From Odobenus rosmarus divergens (lineage: Eukaryota > Chordata > Mammalia > Carnivora > Odobenidae): a stretch of 64,000 bases of DNA. The position numbers and the translations under genes were made by a program. Of this stretch, positions 1 through 10,545 are shown piece by piece (the stretch's first letter is position 1; the number at the start of each line of letters is the position of its first letter). The notes beneath the pieces are model-generated. The model was not told where the DNA came from and ran no database searches. It saw only the letters and a list, made by a program, of their open reading frames with translations. The DNA is taken from NCBI RefSeq assembly GCF_000321225.1, contig NW_004450302.1, positions 2,591,162 through 2,655,161 of the forward strand. Reading direction: 5' to 3'.

Positions 1-309
1 GTTTGAGTAGAGACGAGGAGGCTGGGCTGAGGTCCCCCAGATGCCGTGGGTGAGAGTTTACCTTTGTCTTCTCATCCGAAAGTCAGCAAGACAGAGGGGG
101 GAATGAAGAAAGAGCCTAAAATGGCTCCTGGTACTTAGTAAGTGCTTAATAAATATGTGCTGAAGGAACGAAGGAAGGAATTGCAAGTGGGCACCGGTCT
201 GTGAAAATTCTAGGGAAGTGGCAACTTGGTGACAGGAATTACTTCTCCCCTGGAATATTTTTCAGGTCTCCTATGGGGTTTCTGCCACTTTTGCCCAACC
301 ACCTATGTT

Positions 310-785
310 GTCCTTTAAACCAATAACAGATGAATCATGCTGAAATGCCACTCCGGCTTGGCCCTCTCCATCTCAAACACCTCCAGTGGCTCCCCAGTGC
401 TACCTGGGAAGACCCCCTATTTGGCCTCTGTCCCCTTTGCAATCTCCACCTCCGTTGGTCCTTGTACAAACCCTCCAGCCCAGCCCCACGTGTCCAGCCA
501 CCAAACATGTCCAGCCTTCCTGATTTTGCTCCAACTCTTTTCGCCCCTGCTGCCCTATCTCTGCCCCAGGAAAGCATATCAGCCTTCCAGCTCCTGGCTC
601 AAAGCCTGCTTTCTCTAATGAGCTCTTCCCTTATTAGCACATCACTGGCTTGCACCTCAGAACTTCCCAAGTACTAATTGCCACATGCCCCGTTTCCATG
701 GAATTGTTTTCTTATCTTTCCCACCAGTCAGTAGGCTCCTGGAGGGCAGGGGCAATCTCTTCAATGCCACGCACTCCGCCAGGCA
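310..785. repeat. L2-like ancient LINE fragment
   Basis: The sequence has the wording typical of L2 3' regions: tracts about commonly used C/T-rich text, a block resembling the end of L2 around 725-785 (turn to CTCCTGGAGGGCAGGGGC and then a GGCAC motif). It is strongly diverged. Identification is from pattern memory; a RepeatMasker run would decide. Bases 1-309 hold nothing I recognise apart from a short L2/MIR-like tail near 130-165 (AGTGCTTAATAAATATGTG). Confidence 0.45.
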
Positions 786-977
786 CCTTTCTCTGAGAAA
801 GGTGGATAAGCCACGGCTGAGTGATTTAGAAAATCGTTTCCCTGGAATCAAGGCTTCCAGAAGCTCCTCAGTTGGGGAGGGTAGCAGTGAGGGCAGAAGC
901 CTGGGTCAGCTGGGCAGACACAACAGAGGCCTTGAAACCCAAAGATCCATGAAGGAAGTGAGCCCAGCTTCCCTGAC

Positions 978-1019
978 ATTCACACACACACACATACACA
1001 CACACACACAGACACACAC
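978..1019. repeat. (CA)n microsatellite
   Basis: Imperfect CA dinucleotide run interrupted by single T and G changes. Likely length-variable. Confidence 0.9.
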
Positions 1020-1231
1020 CCTGCCGCCCTCCCCCACCCTGGCCCAGCAGGATGTCTGGGACCTGCAGAGCTTGGGTGAGAGCTGAGGGACGGTGATGGG
1101 CTCTGCCCCGTCAGCCTGCTTGGAACAATGAGTTGGAGGTTTGGAGAAAAGGGAGCAGGGACAGTGAGCGGGAGCTGGGAGAAAGCACTGGCGGGCCGGC
1201 AGCCATGGAGAAGAGCAGAGGCAGAAACAGC

Positions 1232-2010
1232 AGAGTCCTCTTTGTCCCTCTGTGGGCACTTAAAATCCTCACCAGGGTGGCTGATTATGTCATGCCTCAG
1301 CTCAAAAACATTCAATAGCTTCCCATTACCTACAGGAGAAAGTCCATACCCTTCAGCCTGGAAGGTAAACCCCATTCCCCATCTGATCTCAGCCCACCTT
1401 CCAGCTTCATCCCTCTCCCTCCCCGGGTCCCTGCCACAGGGGGCTTCTACCTTATTCTTATTGCCCACACATTTTTTTTGGTTGAGATTTATTTATTTAC
1501 TTTAGAGGGGGAGGAAGGGCAGAGGGAGAGAGGGAAGCTCAAGCAGACTCCCCGCTGAGTGTGGAGCCTGACTCAGGGCTCAGTCTCACCCCTAACCCTA
1601 ACCCCAAGAGCATAACCTGAGCTGAAATCAAGAGTTGGTCACTTAACTGAGTCATCCAGATGCCCCTGCCCACACATTTTTATGACACATCCTGTTCCTT
1701 ATCTGAAATGCTCTTCCTCATTTCTCTGCCTGGGAGCTCCTATTGATCCTTTGAAGCCCAACTCTTATGTCCCCCTCCTCCATGAAGCCTTCTGCAGTTC
1801 TCCAAGTTACCGTTTTCTGTGTCCCAGAGTCCTGAAACACAGAGGGCTTACCACTGGTGGGTGATAGCGTTAGTTGTGTGTGTGTCAGATCGTGAGCCCC
1901 TCAGGAGCTGGAATTTTCTCTGGTCATTCTCTGGTCATCTTTGTACCCCCACCCCAGCATCTCATACAGTGACTAGTCTGGAGTGTACGGAGTAAATATA
2001 TGTTGCACTG
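1232..2010. repeat. L2-like LINE fragment split by a SINE
   Basis: The left part (1232-1461) and right part (1681-about 2010) read as one L2-type 3' region (CTTCCCATTACCTACAGGA, then CTCCTCCATGAAGCCTTC and GTGAGCCCCTCAGGAGCTGG), interrupted by a Can-SINE at 1476-1666. The Can-SINE is therefore the younger insertion. Confidence 0.5.
1476..1666 (-). mobile_element. Can-SINE (older SINEC subfamily)
   Basis: Tail-first orientation: a T-rich tail (GATTTATTTATTTACTTTAG) at the left, a CTCAAGCAGACTCCCCGCTGAG body and the tRNA-like head (complement of GGGGCATCTGGATGACTCAG) at the right. A perfect 14-bp TSD, TGCCCACACATTTT, flanks it at 1462-1475 and 1667-1680. A (CCCTAA)2-like stretch near 1593 is part of the body, not a telomere relic. 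Confidence 0.9.
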
Positions 2011-4735
2011 GATTCATTTGTATCCTTTGCAGAGGATAAGGGGCTATCAGGCAGGAGGTTGGTGGGTTCTCTACAAATCCCTTTGTCACAGCCACCCATC
2101 GTCTGCCTTGTGGGCATCAAGATGCTGCCTGAAAAGTGTGCCTTGACCCTTCCTCTTTCACCCCCCACCACTGTGCCCAGTGTCCTTTCAGGAATCCAAG
2201 GTCAGGCTGGCAACAAGGCACTGAGAGGCCCCGCATCCCGTGTCCTGGCCAGCTGGGCACGACCACCAACCTGCAACCAGGGTCTCCCAGAGAACCTCCA
2301 GCAGGATCCCGTGAGAGGGGAGTTAGAGGGGCAGGCTTGGTATCAGGACCTGGCAGGCAAAGTCAGGCGGGTAGTGGGGAGGGCGGGCAGTGCCCTGGAA
2401 AAGGGGCCGGTCTCATTGTTGTGGTCTGTCTGGGAGATTCCTCCCCTTTTTAATTTGCTTCCTGATTGAGGGGTTGGCTCTGCCTGCCCAGCTCCCCCAT
2501 CATTATCTGCTGCCGGTGGCTCAGGTGCTGGCGAGCCTGGCGTGGCCCCTGGGTTATTACCTGGAGCTCTGGGGGTGGCAGAGGCTGCCCCTCTGGCCCG
2601 GGTGGGGGCCTGTCTGGAATTTGCCCTGATCCTACCACCCACAGGACAGCCATCCCGATGCTTAGCATAGTGGACACACTCAGGGTGAGGGTCTGTTTTT
2701 ATGGGAGACAGCTGGTTCCAGGGAGACTTCGAAATCTGAATGAAGGTTCATCTATCTGTAAAGCGCCTACAGTATTGATTCAGGAACCTGAGACTGTTCA
2801 TCCCAAATCAGAGCTCTTCCCCAAAGGCTGATGAAAGGTCCTGAAGTTAGACATCAAGAAGAACTTCCCAGCCATGTTGGCAATGAGAAAGAGAGGGTAG
2901 TGCAGCTTGGTGATTTCCACCCCGAATTCTCCCTCTACTGCAGCGTTCAGAAAGCCAAGTCCTGGAGGAGCAGGAGTGTCACTGATCCAAGAACCCATGA
3001 CGACCAGAACCCAGAATCTAGGAAGTTCCTGTAGTGTGGGCTCTCCTCACTGATGCCCGGGAGCGTTAGTTAGACCTCAGACCTCTGGCCAGCCACCCTC
3101 AGGGGGCACAGCCTAGAAACCTGCAGGGGAGAAGCTGTGCCTCTCCCTCTCTCTGAGTCCCCAAGGCTCCTGCCCTTTGCCCCGTCTCCGATCGGGCCTG
3201 TGGGCTTCAAGGACAGGAGATAATATCCAGACAAACAGGAAGTGCCGAATTAGAGACATGAAGTTTGCTGTTTCAGAGGGTGCCCCGCGCCAAGCCACGG
3301 TGCCAGGTTGGCAGCCCCGGAGCGCGGCGTCTGCCTGCCCCCCACAAAGCAGCCAGCTGCCCCTTCCCACCCTCACCCAGGACCCTGGTGGGAGGGCTCC
3401 CTGGGGAGGAAGGGAACGGGGAGGCCGGGCATGGTGGCGGAGTGGTTAAACAGTGATTCTATTTTCTCCTCCCCAGCTGAACTGTTGTAGTGTCGCCTCT
3501 GATTCACCCTGGGCCTTTAGTCACTCCTTCAGCAAATACCTGTGAGTGCCTACTCTATTCCAGGCACGTGCTGGGCACAGTCCCTTCCCTGTGTCTCTAA
3601 CACACCACTCACTCAAATGGAAGCTCCAGGGAGGCAGGGGCTTCTGTCCACTCCATTCCCGGGGCTTGGAATGGTGCCTGGCACTCTCTGAGGGCGTTGG
3701 AGGTTTGTGGATGAATGGAAGTCAGGATGGATAGGTGGAAGGCGGGCAAGCAGGCAGGAAGGAACCCTTAGAATGGATCTAGTAGGACCCCAGGATTTTT
3801 CAGTCCACTGGACTCTTAATGAGGACATTGATGGTCCACAGACGCTCTTCTCCCCATCCTAGCTGCCCCCACATGAATATTTGAGTCTTGACTCTAGGAG
3901 GTAGCCATGGTCCCTTCTCTTGCTGGGATGCCACCCAGGAGTTCTGCTTCTAGACTGCAATCAGAGGAAGAGGAAGGCGGGCTGGTGGGGCAACAGGGGC
4001 CGAGCGTGCAGGAAAGCCCTCCAGGCCCCTCCCTGGGGAATCGAGGTGCTCCCTGGAGGTCGCCCAAGGCCTGGGAGCTGACTGCTCTCCTGGGTCCTGG
4101 CGAGCCGCCCTCTGCCCCAGCCCTCCTCCGCCCTCGGTGATGGTGCCAAGCGAGGCTTCGGGCACGGCAGAGGCTGAACCGAGAGCCACCCCACCTTGTT
4201 CCTGCGGCTCCATCCCCCCCATCCACACCCAAGAGGTGAGATCCTGGGGCAGTTGGCATCTGACAGCCTGGCATCGACTCATGCCAACAGCTTGGAAGCT
4301 GCAGTAATTAGAAGGGAAGAGGGAAAGAGGGGGAGAGGAGAGCGAAGGCAAGCTCGGAGAGAAACCTTCTCCTGCCTGCCGCAGGGCAAACTACTTCAAA
4401 CGAATTCGTTTCGCTCTTGTGAAACTGAAGACAATTTCCTTTTCTGTCATAAAACAAATTATTGCTCATCAGGAGCACTGGGCTAGTCTCTCTCCCCAGG
4501 GTTTGCTCTTACTCCCATGCAAGGCCCCAGGTGGGCAGGAAGATGAGGAGCGTCAGGGGAGGGGGCCCAGAGCACAGGAGGGGATTCAGTGGGAGGCTCT
4601 GGGGGGGGAGGGGGCAGTGGTAGGAAGAAGGTGTGGAGAGATTAATGTTCCCATCAGGAATGAAATAGCCCTGTATCCCCCTCATCAACCTCCTCCACTG
4701 ACCAGGGAAAGGGCCCAGGACCATCCCACTGGCTC
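2011..4735. other. Intergenic, mostly unique sequence
   Basis: No gene recognised. Bases 3505-3740 look like a diverged L2 fragment (a GAGTGCCTACTCTATTCCAGGC block and a CTCCAGGGAGGCAGGGGC block). The block at about 2440-2640 (AATTTGCTTCCTGATTGAGG, TCATTATCTGCTGCC) is not repeat-like and could be conserved regulatory DNA, but that cannot be judged from one genome. Confidence 0.5.
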
Positions 4736-4739
4736 TAAC

Positions 4740-4975
4740 CCCCAGCACTGAAAGGGACCCAGGAGGTCATCTCATCCATGCTCCTGGCTCAGAGCCAGCC
4801 TGGAGGAGGCTCCACCTCCTCCCTCAGGCACCTGTTCCTGGAGTGGGGTCGGGGGACAGGAAAGGGAAGCCCAGAGAAGCTGAGGAACTTGCCAGAGATC
4901 ACTCAGCAAATTAATTAATGGCAGATCCAGGATTAGAATCCAGTGGGTTCTCTTCCAGGCCAAGATTGGAGGCTG
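4740..4975 (-). repeat. MIR-like SINE relic
   Basis: Contains a reverse-oriented MIR-style core: GCCCAGAGAAGCTGAGGAAC, then TTGCCAGAGATCACTCAGC and a GGCAGATCCAGGATTAGAAT block. Diverged. Called by pattern only. Confidence 0.5.
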
Positions 4976-5000
4976 CCTGGGGACTTTTGTTAGCACTTTT

Positions 5001-5137
5001 TTTTATTTTTTTAAGATTTTATTTATTTGACAGAGAGAGACACAGCGAGAGAGAGAACACAAGCAGGGGGAGTGGGAGAGGGAGAAGCAGGCTTCCCGCA
5101 GAGCAGGGAGCCCGATGCGGGGCTCCATCCCAGGACC
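5001..5137 (-). mobile_element. Can-SINE, cut by assembly gap
   Basis: T-rich tail then GATTTTATTTATTTGACAG and the GA-rich and AAGCAGGCTTCCCGCAGAGC body. The head is missing because the sequence enters a run of N at 5138. The left flank TTGTTAGCACTTTT (4987-5000) is its TSD, and the matching copy is found only at 5535-5548, to the right of the next SINE. Confidence 0.9.
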
Positions 5138-5187
5138 NNNNNNNNNNNNNNNNNNNNNNNNNNNNNNNNNNNNNNNNNNNNNNNNNN
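5138..5187. other. Assembly gap (50 N)
   Basis: Exactly 50 N, probably a placeholder of unknown true length, lying inside a Can-SINE. Sequence on its two sides does not join as one element. Confidence 0.98.
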
Positions 5188-5330
5188 AGAATTCTGGGTC
5201 TAAAAAAGTTTGAGAACTTTTGACTTAGATTATCACTGTTTTCCAAATAGTTAATAATCCTGGGCATTGATCCTGGGCATTGATCATCAATGGTCACTAC
5301 ATCACGAGAAAAGGAGATACTATGTACCTC

Positions 5331-5534
5331 TTTTTTTTTTTTTTAAAGATTTTACTTATTTATTTGATAAAGATAGATAAAGTGAGAGAGGAAACACAAG
5401 CAGGGGTAGTGGGAGAGGGAGAAGCAGGTTTCCCGCGGAGCAGGGAGCCCGATGCGGGACTCGATCTGGGGACTCCAGGATCATGACCTGAGCCGAAGGC
5501 AGTCGCTTAACAAACTGAGCCACCCAGGCGCCCG
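5331..5534 (-). mobile_element. Can-SINE, full length
   Basis: T-run, GATTTTACTTATTTATTTGA tail, GA-rich body, GGAGCCCGATGCGGGACTCG and the complete head, ending at about 5534. The right flank carries TTGTTAGCACTTTT, but the immediate left flank (ATACTATGTACCTC) does not, so this copy lacks its own TSD pair. Confidence 0.9.
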
Positions 5535-5548
5535 TTGTTAGCACTTTT

Positions 5549-7845
5549 GATGACTCTGGATTGCTCCAGTCAGTCCACAGCATCCGAATCCTACTGCTAG
5601 GCAAGTAGAAAGCGGGAACGGATGGATGGAGCAGGTTTCCTCCTCCCTCCACGATGGGCTCCCACAGAAAGTCCTTGCTTCGGTAAACTCTTCCAGGGAA
5701 CCGCTGGTCAGACCCACCAGAGGAGCCGTCGGACTTTCTCTCTTCCCGCCCCACCCCTCCCCACTACGCTTTCATAACCCTTTCTCTTCACTGCCCTGCA
5801 ACCTGGGCCTGAGCTCAGGGGAGAAACACTTCTTATTTCTGCTTGCCAGTCCTTCCTCAGCACCTCCCCTGATAATCGCCTTCATCCCCTCCCTCACCTC
5901 TTCAAGCCGCGCTGTCATGGAATTTTCTCGGGTGTTTCTAATTGGGGTGGGGTGAGATCCAAACCCCATCCTCTGAGAACTGCTGGCTTACCTCAGCAAG
6001 AGCCACCACACATGCCAGGAGAGACACTGGCAGACTCTGGCTGAAAGGGGGAGGGGGCATCAGGACTGGGGACCTAGGCCAAGGCGCAAAGGAAGAAGCA
6101 AGGCCTGGTGAGGGCTTCCTGGAGACGGACAGAAGGAAGATGTGAGGAGGTGTTTGGAGTAGAAAATCCAAGCTGCAGAACTCTTGGAGATGAGGAGGGA
6201 GATGGGCTCAGGTTGGGGAGGCATCTTGGTGCCTGGGAAAGGACTGGGAGCCAGGACAGGCAGGCACCTGGGAGGGTCCAAGAGCGGTAGCCATTTCCAG
6301 TGATGTGGAAACCGAGTTTTAAGCCAGGGTGGATGGAGAAATGTTTGGGACTGGCTGCCAGACTGGAGCAGCCAGACATCTGTGGGGAGCAAAGCGTTGG
6401 GGATGGCGTCCGAGGGCAGAAGGGAGACGGGAAAAGTCACCTGGCCCACCTCTCTGCCCCCCGGGGGCACACTGTTCCTTTCCCTCCCAACCAGCTGGCC
6501 AGCAGTCTGTTGCTCCCAGGGAAAGTGGGGCCTACCACCTGCCCAAGTTCTCCACTCGGTAACACCCCTAGAAGGTCCTCCTTGGGTCCAACCACAATTC
6601 CCCTAGTGGCCGGTAGGGGCTTGGCAAGGAGAGGGGCAGGAGGGAGAGACCTCAAGCAATCCTCCCCCCAACCACCCTCCACCCCACCCCACCCCCCCAC
6701 CCCCGGTGGTTTCCCCTTGGCGGGGAGAGAGACAGGGAGGAGGTGAGCAGAGGGCAGGGCTGGGAGAGAATCGTGTCAGGGCGAAGACTCTGGCTCATCG
6801 GACACGCCACGCTGGGAATCCGAGAATCCGCGGTGGGAATGGGCCGGGCTGGCAGGAACAAAGGACAAAAGGGAGGTTGAGCGACCAGCTGGGACCTCCA
6901 CACCCACTGCTGACGTACATCAGCGCCAGTGACCTCAGCCAGCCGTCAGACCCCATCTCACTGTGCTGTGCCAGTGGGGTCCCCCTGCACCCAGCCCCTT
7001 AACAGGACCTGAGAACATCAGGGAAGTCGGTCAGACTCCCAGAAGGACCTGCTGTCGGGATGAGTTTGGGGAATGACCTTTCCTGAGAAGGACAGGGTCG
7101 GAGGAGGGGATGCAGGAAGGTGAAGAGAAATGACAAGGCTTAGATGGAAGGAAAAGGCGGGGGGGCAGGCGTGATGTCTGGGCCCCTTGGCCTGAGGATC
7201 AGAATACCCATGATCAAAGGTTCATGTCTAGGTAAGGATTCTGACGATGGGAGGGCAGGGCCCAGGTTGGCCTGGAATATGGAGGATTTGGGTTAGACAC
7301 TGAGAAGAACTTCCTTGCTTTTGGGTAATAGGACCACCTAGAGCCTGAGTGCAGAACCCCACTGACAACACGGGAAGTATGCAATCATGCGTCCTGTGCA
7401 AGGGCAGATGGCCACTTGCCCATCTCACCAGTCAGGGAGCTTTAACTCTCCCACCCTGGCTCCCCAAACCCACCCAGCTTCCTGGGCTTCCCAAAGAAAC
7501 CCATCACCAGCAGCTCAGCTGGTCCCTTGGACCAGGAGGGATGTGGAGGACTGTGATGTTAGGGTGGTGGCTGCCTCCCACTCACCCCACTGTGGGGAAG
7601 GGATGGGCTCTTACCCCTTTTCTCTCCCAGCCTTGATGCCGAGGGCCTGGCAGGGGAGAAACCCTCCGAGTGGGGACCTCGTCTGCTTCTAAAGAGCTCA
7701 GCCCCACTGGAAGCCCTAATCAGACCCTCAGGTACAGCCACACCCGCACGTCCCTCCCCTCAGCCCCTCACACCTGCAGACGTGGGTGGATATGGCTCCT
7801 CGCACAGAGTTCCGCACGGAATCACACAGGTGGATCCCCTGCCGT
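5549..7845. other. Intergenic, no gene seen
   Basis: GC-rich unique sequence with no recognisable coding family and no clear repeat. A C-rich low-complexity tract lies at about 6664-6705. Bases 6850-6880 carry two adjacent SOX-like ACAAAG/ACAAAA cores; significance unknown. Confidence 0.5.
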
Positions 7846-7888
7846 CACGCACACACATACACACACGCGCGCACACGTGCACGCACAC
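7846..7888. repeat. Alternating purine-pyrimidine tract (CA/CG)
   Basis: About 43 bp of uninterrupted pyrimidine-purine alternation, made of CA steps with several CG steps (an ACGCGCGCAC centre and a CACGTGCACG portion). Degenerate related CA-rich repeats continue to about 8090, including two copies of a GTGCACACGCT unit near 8002-8025. Confidence 0.8.
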
Positions 7889-8271
7889 CTCACTCACCCA
7901 CATGCCCTCCTAGGTCATCCCTCACTGAGAGGCTCATTCAGACCCCAGTGCAGACAGGTGCTGCAGAATCACTCCACTCACACACCCGCGGCAACCGCTA
8001 GTGCACACGCTGGTGCACACGCTCATGCACCGGCCCATACCCCCCTCACTGTGTTGCTGGGACACACGGTGGTCACACACACTCTCATGCTGACATAAGG
8101 CCTTCCCCCAGTCCAGAGGAGCCCTTCGCTCATGTGTTTCTATCACACTCTCTACTCCCACACTGCAGCCCGTGTACTGAGCACCTGCTACGTTCCAGGC
8201 ACGGGGCTGAAGACACACACAACATGGCGCTTCAACGATTTGCTCGCCTGGTGAAGGGAGACTGGAACTAA

Positions 8272-8583
8272 TTTTTTTTAAGATTTATTTATTTTTTAAA
8301 AGATTTTATTTAGGGGCACCTGGGTGGCTTAGTCGTTAAGCATCTGCCTTCGGCTCAGGTCATGATCCCAGGGTCCTGGGATGGAGCCCCGCGTGGGGCT
8401 CCCTGCTCAGCGGGGAGCCTGCTTCTCCCTCTCCCACTCCCCCTGCTTGTGTTCCCTCTCTCGCTGTGTCTCTCTCTGTCAAATAAATAGATAAAACCTA
8501 AAAAAAAGATTTTATCTATTTATTTGACAGAGAGAGCGCACAAGCGGGGGGCGGGGAGCGGCAGGCAGAGGGAGGCGCCCCCC
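8272..8583 (-). mobile_element. Truncated Can-SINE, host of a nested SINE
   Basis: Tail portion at 8272-8312 and shortened body/head at 8504-8583, separated by a plus-strand SINE. The body is internally deleted: it passes straight from a GGCAGAGG region to GGCGCCCCCC. Imperfect TSD: AGACTGGAACTAATT (from 8260) and AGACTGGGACTAATT (from 8585). Confidence 0.8.
8313..8503 (+). mobile_element. Can-SINE nested in another Can-SINE
   Basis: Starts with GGGGCACCTGGGTGGCTTAG and ends with AAATAAATAGATAAAA and an A-run. Flanked by AAAAGATTTTATTTA (8298-8312) and AAAAGATTTTATCTA (8504-8518), a TSD taken from the tail of the older minus-strand SINE. Confidence 0.9.
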
Positions 8584-8608
8584 AAGACTGGGACTAATTA
8601 AACAGATC

Positions 8609-8803
8609 GTGGGGCGCCTGGGTGGCTCAGTCTTTAAGCGTCTGCCTTCAGCTCAGGTCATGGTCCCAGTGTCCTTGGATCGAGCCCCGCGTGGGGCTCC
8701 CTGCTCGGCGGGAAGCCTGCTTCCTCTCCCACTCCCCCTGCTTGTGTTCCCTCTCTCACTGTCTCTCTCTCTGTCAAATAAATAAATAAAATCTCAAAAA
8801 AAA
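8609..8803 (+). mobile_element. Can-SINE, full length
   Basis: Complete head (GGGGCGCCTGGGTGGCTCAG), body and AATAAATAAATAAAATC tail, with a perfect 14-bp TSD TAATTAAACAGATC at 8595-8608 and 8804-8817. Confidence 0.95.
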
Positions 8804-8934
8804 TAATTAAACAGATCACTGCAAAGCAGAGTATCAAGTGCTGGAAGAGGCATAAGCATAGAGAACTCGGGAGACCAACTAAGTCTTGGGGGTCCAAAAA
8901 GGCTTCCCTCACAAAGTGACAACTTTTCCACACT

Positions 8935-9150
8935 CAAACCCCTGCTAGAGGCCAAGTGTTTTATGTGCATTGTCTTATCTATTTTTCACAACCACCCCGT
9001 GAGGTAGGCATGCATATCCCCGTTTTACAGGAGAGAAAACTGAGGCTTAAATCAGTGAGACGCGAAGTCATGCAGCTAATAAAGTAGTGCAACACGGATT
9101 CCAACCCAGAGCTGCCTGAATCAGAGCCCACGTGCTCAGGGCCACCATTA
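8935..9150 (-). repeat. MIR-family SINE relic
   Basis: MIR-type text in reverse: ATTTTTCACAACCACCCCGT, then CCCGTTTTACAGGAGAGAAA and CTGAGGCTTAAATCAGTGAG, then the GATTCCAACCCAGAGCTGCC block. The order and wording match the MIR core and tail closely. Confidence 0.75.
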
Positions 9151-10174
9151 AACCAGCTCCCTCATAGATTTGAACTTTTGCACCCACAAGGCCTCACCTA
9201 CTCCCTGGTGCCTCTCAGCAACCCTCCTAATGCTACCCAGACCCTCCGACTCCCACCCCTCAGGTGCACACACAGGCCTACCTCCCAGCCTCTGCTCTCA
9301 GGCACCCACCCTCCCAGAAGACAGGGCCACTTGTCCCTAGAGGAGCCCTAATTGGCAGGTGCTGAGGCTGCCGCCAGAGCTTTAGAACAGGCAGAAGGGA
9401 GGGAGGAGAAGGGTTCCTGAGGCAGGGGGCTTGGGAGCTGGGATGGGGGAAGAGGGAGGGGGCTGGCTCCAGTGCCCTCTCCTCTGCTCTGCAGGTGTAA
9501 TTAGCCCTGGCAGATGAAAGGGCGTCTTTGAAAGCGGGTGAGATCCTTGTCTGTCAGCAGGGCGCTCTGGGTGGCATCGGCAGCTTATCCTGAAACCACA
9601 CACGGCACCAGAGCCGGGCTGTCTGGGTGCTGCCCGGGAGGCGGAGAGGCGGACCCCAGGGGTGTGGGCCCTGGACTCCCCACTCCCCAATATCTCAGCC
9701 CTAAGCACCCTCTTTGGGCAGGAGCATCTCAGAACAGAGAATCCTTCAGAGCCTGGCAATGCCAATCCCATAGGCTGTTGCCCCATCTCTGGGGCCTGAG
9801 GGCACAGGGTCCTCCCTCCTCTCCCCCGCCAAGCTGGACAGGAGGCCAAGGACAATGGCTCTAGGCAGTCCTTTCATCCTGAGATCTCAAAGCGCCATCT
9901 AATTAACCCCGCCCAGGTCAGGGACTTCCTCTGGAGTCCCTTTGGAGGGGTGTGGTCTGGGACCAACAGTTCCCAGATCCCAGCTTGGATAGGAGGACAA
10001 GGTCTCCCAGAATGTTCATCCTGTTTGGGACCTGGGACTCTAGAGGACTGGCAAAGTGGGGGTGCTGACACCAAATTCAGAAAGGTTCAAGGACAGAGGA
10101 TCTTAAGGGAGCCTAAGTTTGGGACCTGCAGGGGCCAGTCTCTGATACATCCCATTTCTCTCCTCACAGATGTG
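9151..10174. other. Intergenic, unique sequence
   Basis: No gene and no clear repeat. Bases about 9490-9600 hold GTGTAATTAGC, a TCTTTGAAAG (TCF/LEF-like) and CTTATCC (GATA-like) close together, an arrangement seen in enhancers but also expected by chance. Confidence 0.4.
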
Positions 10175-10545
10175 TTCAAACTCAAGCAAAGGCTGAATCT
10201 CACAACCATGTGGAGTGAAAGAGGCCAGACACAAGGGTGCACAGTACATGTCTCCATTCATATGAAGGTCAAAAATAGGCAAAAAAAACAAAACAAAACA
10301 AAACTACGTTCTTTGAAGTCAGAGATTCCATTACCCTTGGGGGGTTTAGTTCAGAAGGGGGCACAGTAAGGGCTTTGGGACAGTGGTAATGTTCTGATCC
10401 TTGAGCTGAGTGCTGGTCACCCAGGTGTGTTCATTTGGTGAAAGTTTATCCCACATTTTACTTATAATTTACTGAGATCATATACTTATGACACTTTTCT
10501 ATTTGCATGTCATAGTTCAATAAATGTTCACGTTAAATTTTTTTT
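10175..10545 (+). mobile_element. L1 3' end (old L1M-type)
   Basis: Reads like the 3' end of an old L1: CATTCATATGAAGGTCAAAAA, an oligo-A/AAAAC stretch, CAGTGGTAATGTTCTGATCC, a CTGGTCACCCAGGTGTGTTC block and a terminal TCATAGTTCAATAAATG. No coding potential remains. Confidence 0.75.

Noticed and set aside
1590..1606. Interstitial telomere repeat (CCCTAACCCTAACCCC)
   Set aside because: Only two units and inside the body of a Can-SINE; chance variant of the SINE.
8313..8400. tRNA genes at the SINE heads
   Set aside because: The tRNA-like heads belong to Can-SINEs with bodies, A-tails and TSDs, so they are retrotransposons, not tRNA genes.
9560..9580. CTCF site at CAGCAGGGCGCTCTGG
   Set aside because: One G short in the central G-run compared with the CTCF core; much weaker than the site at 26467.
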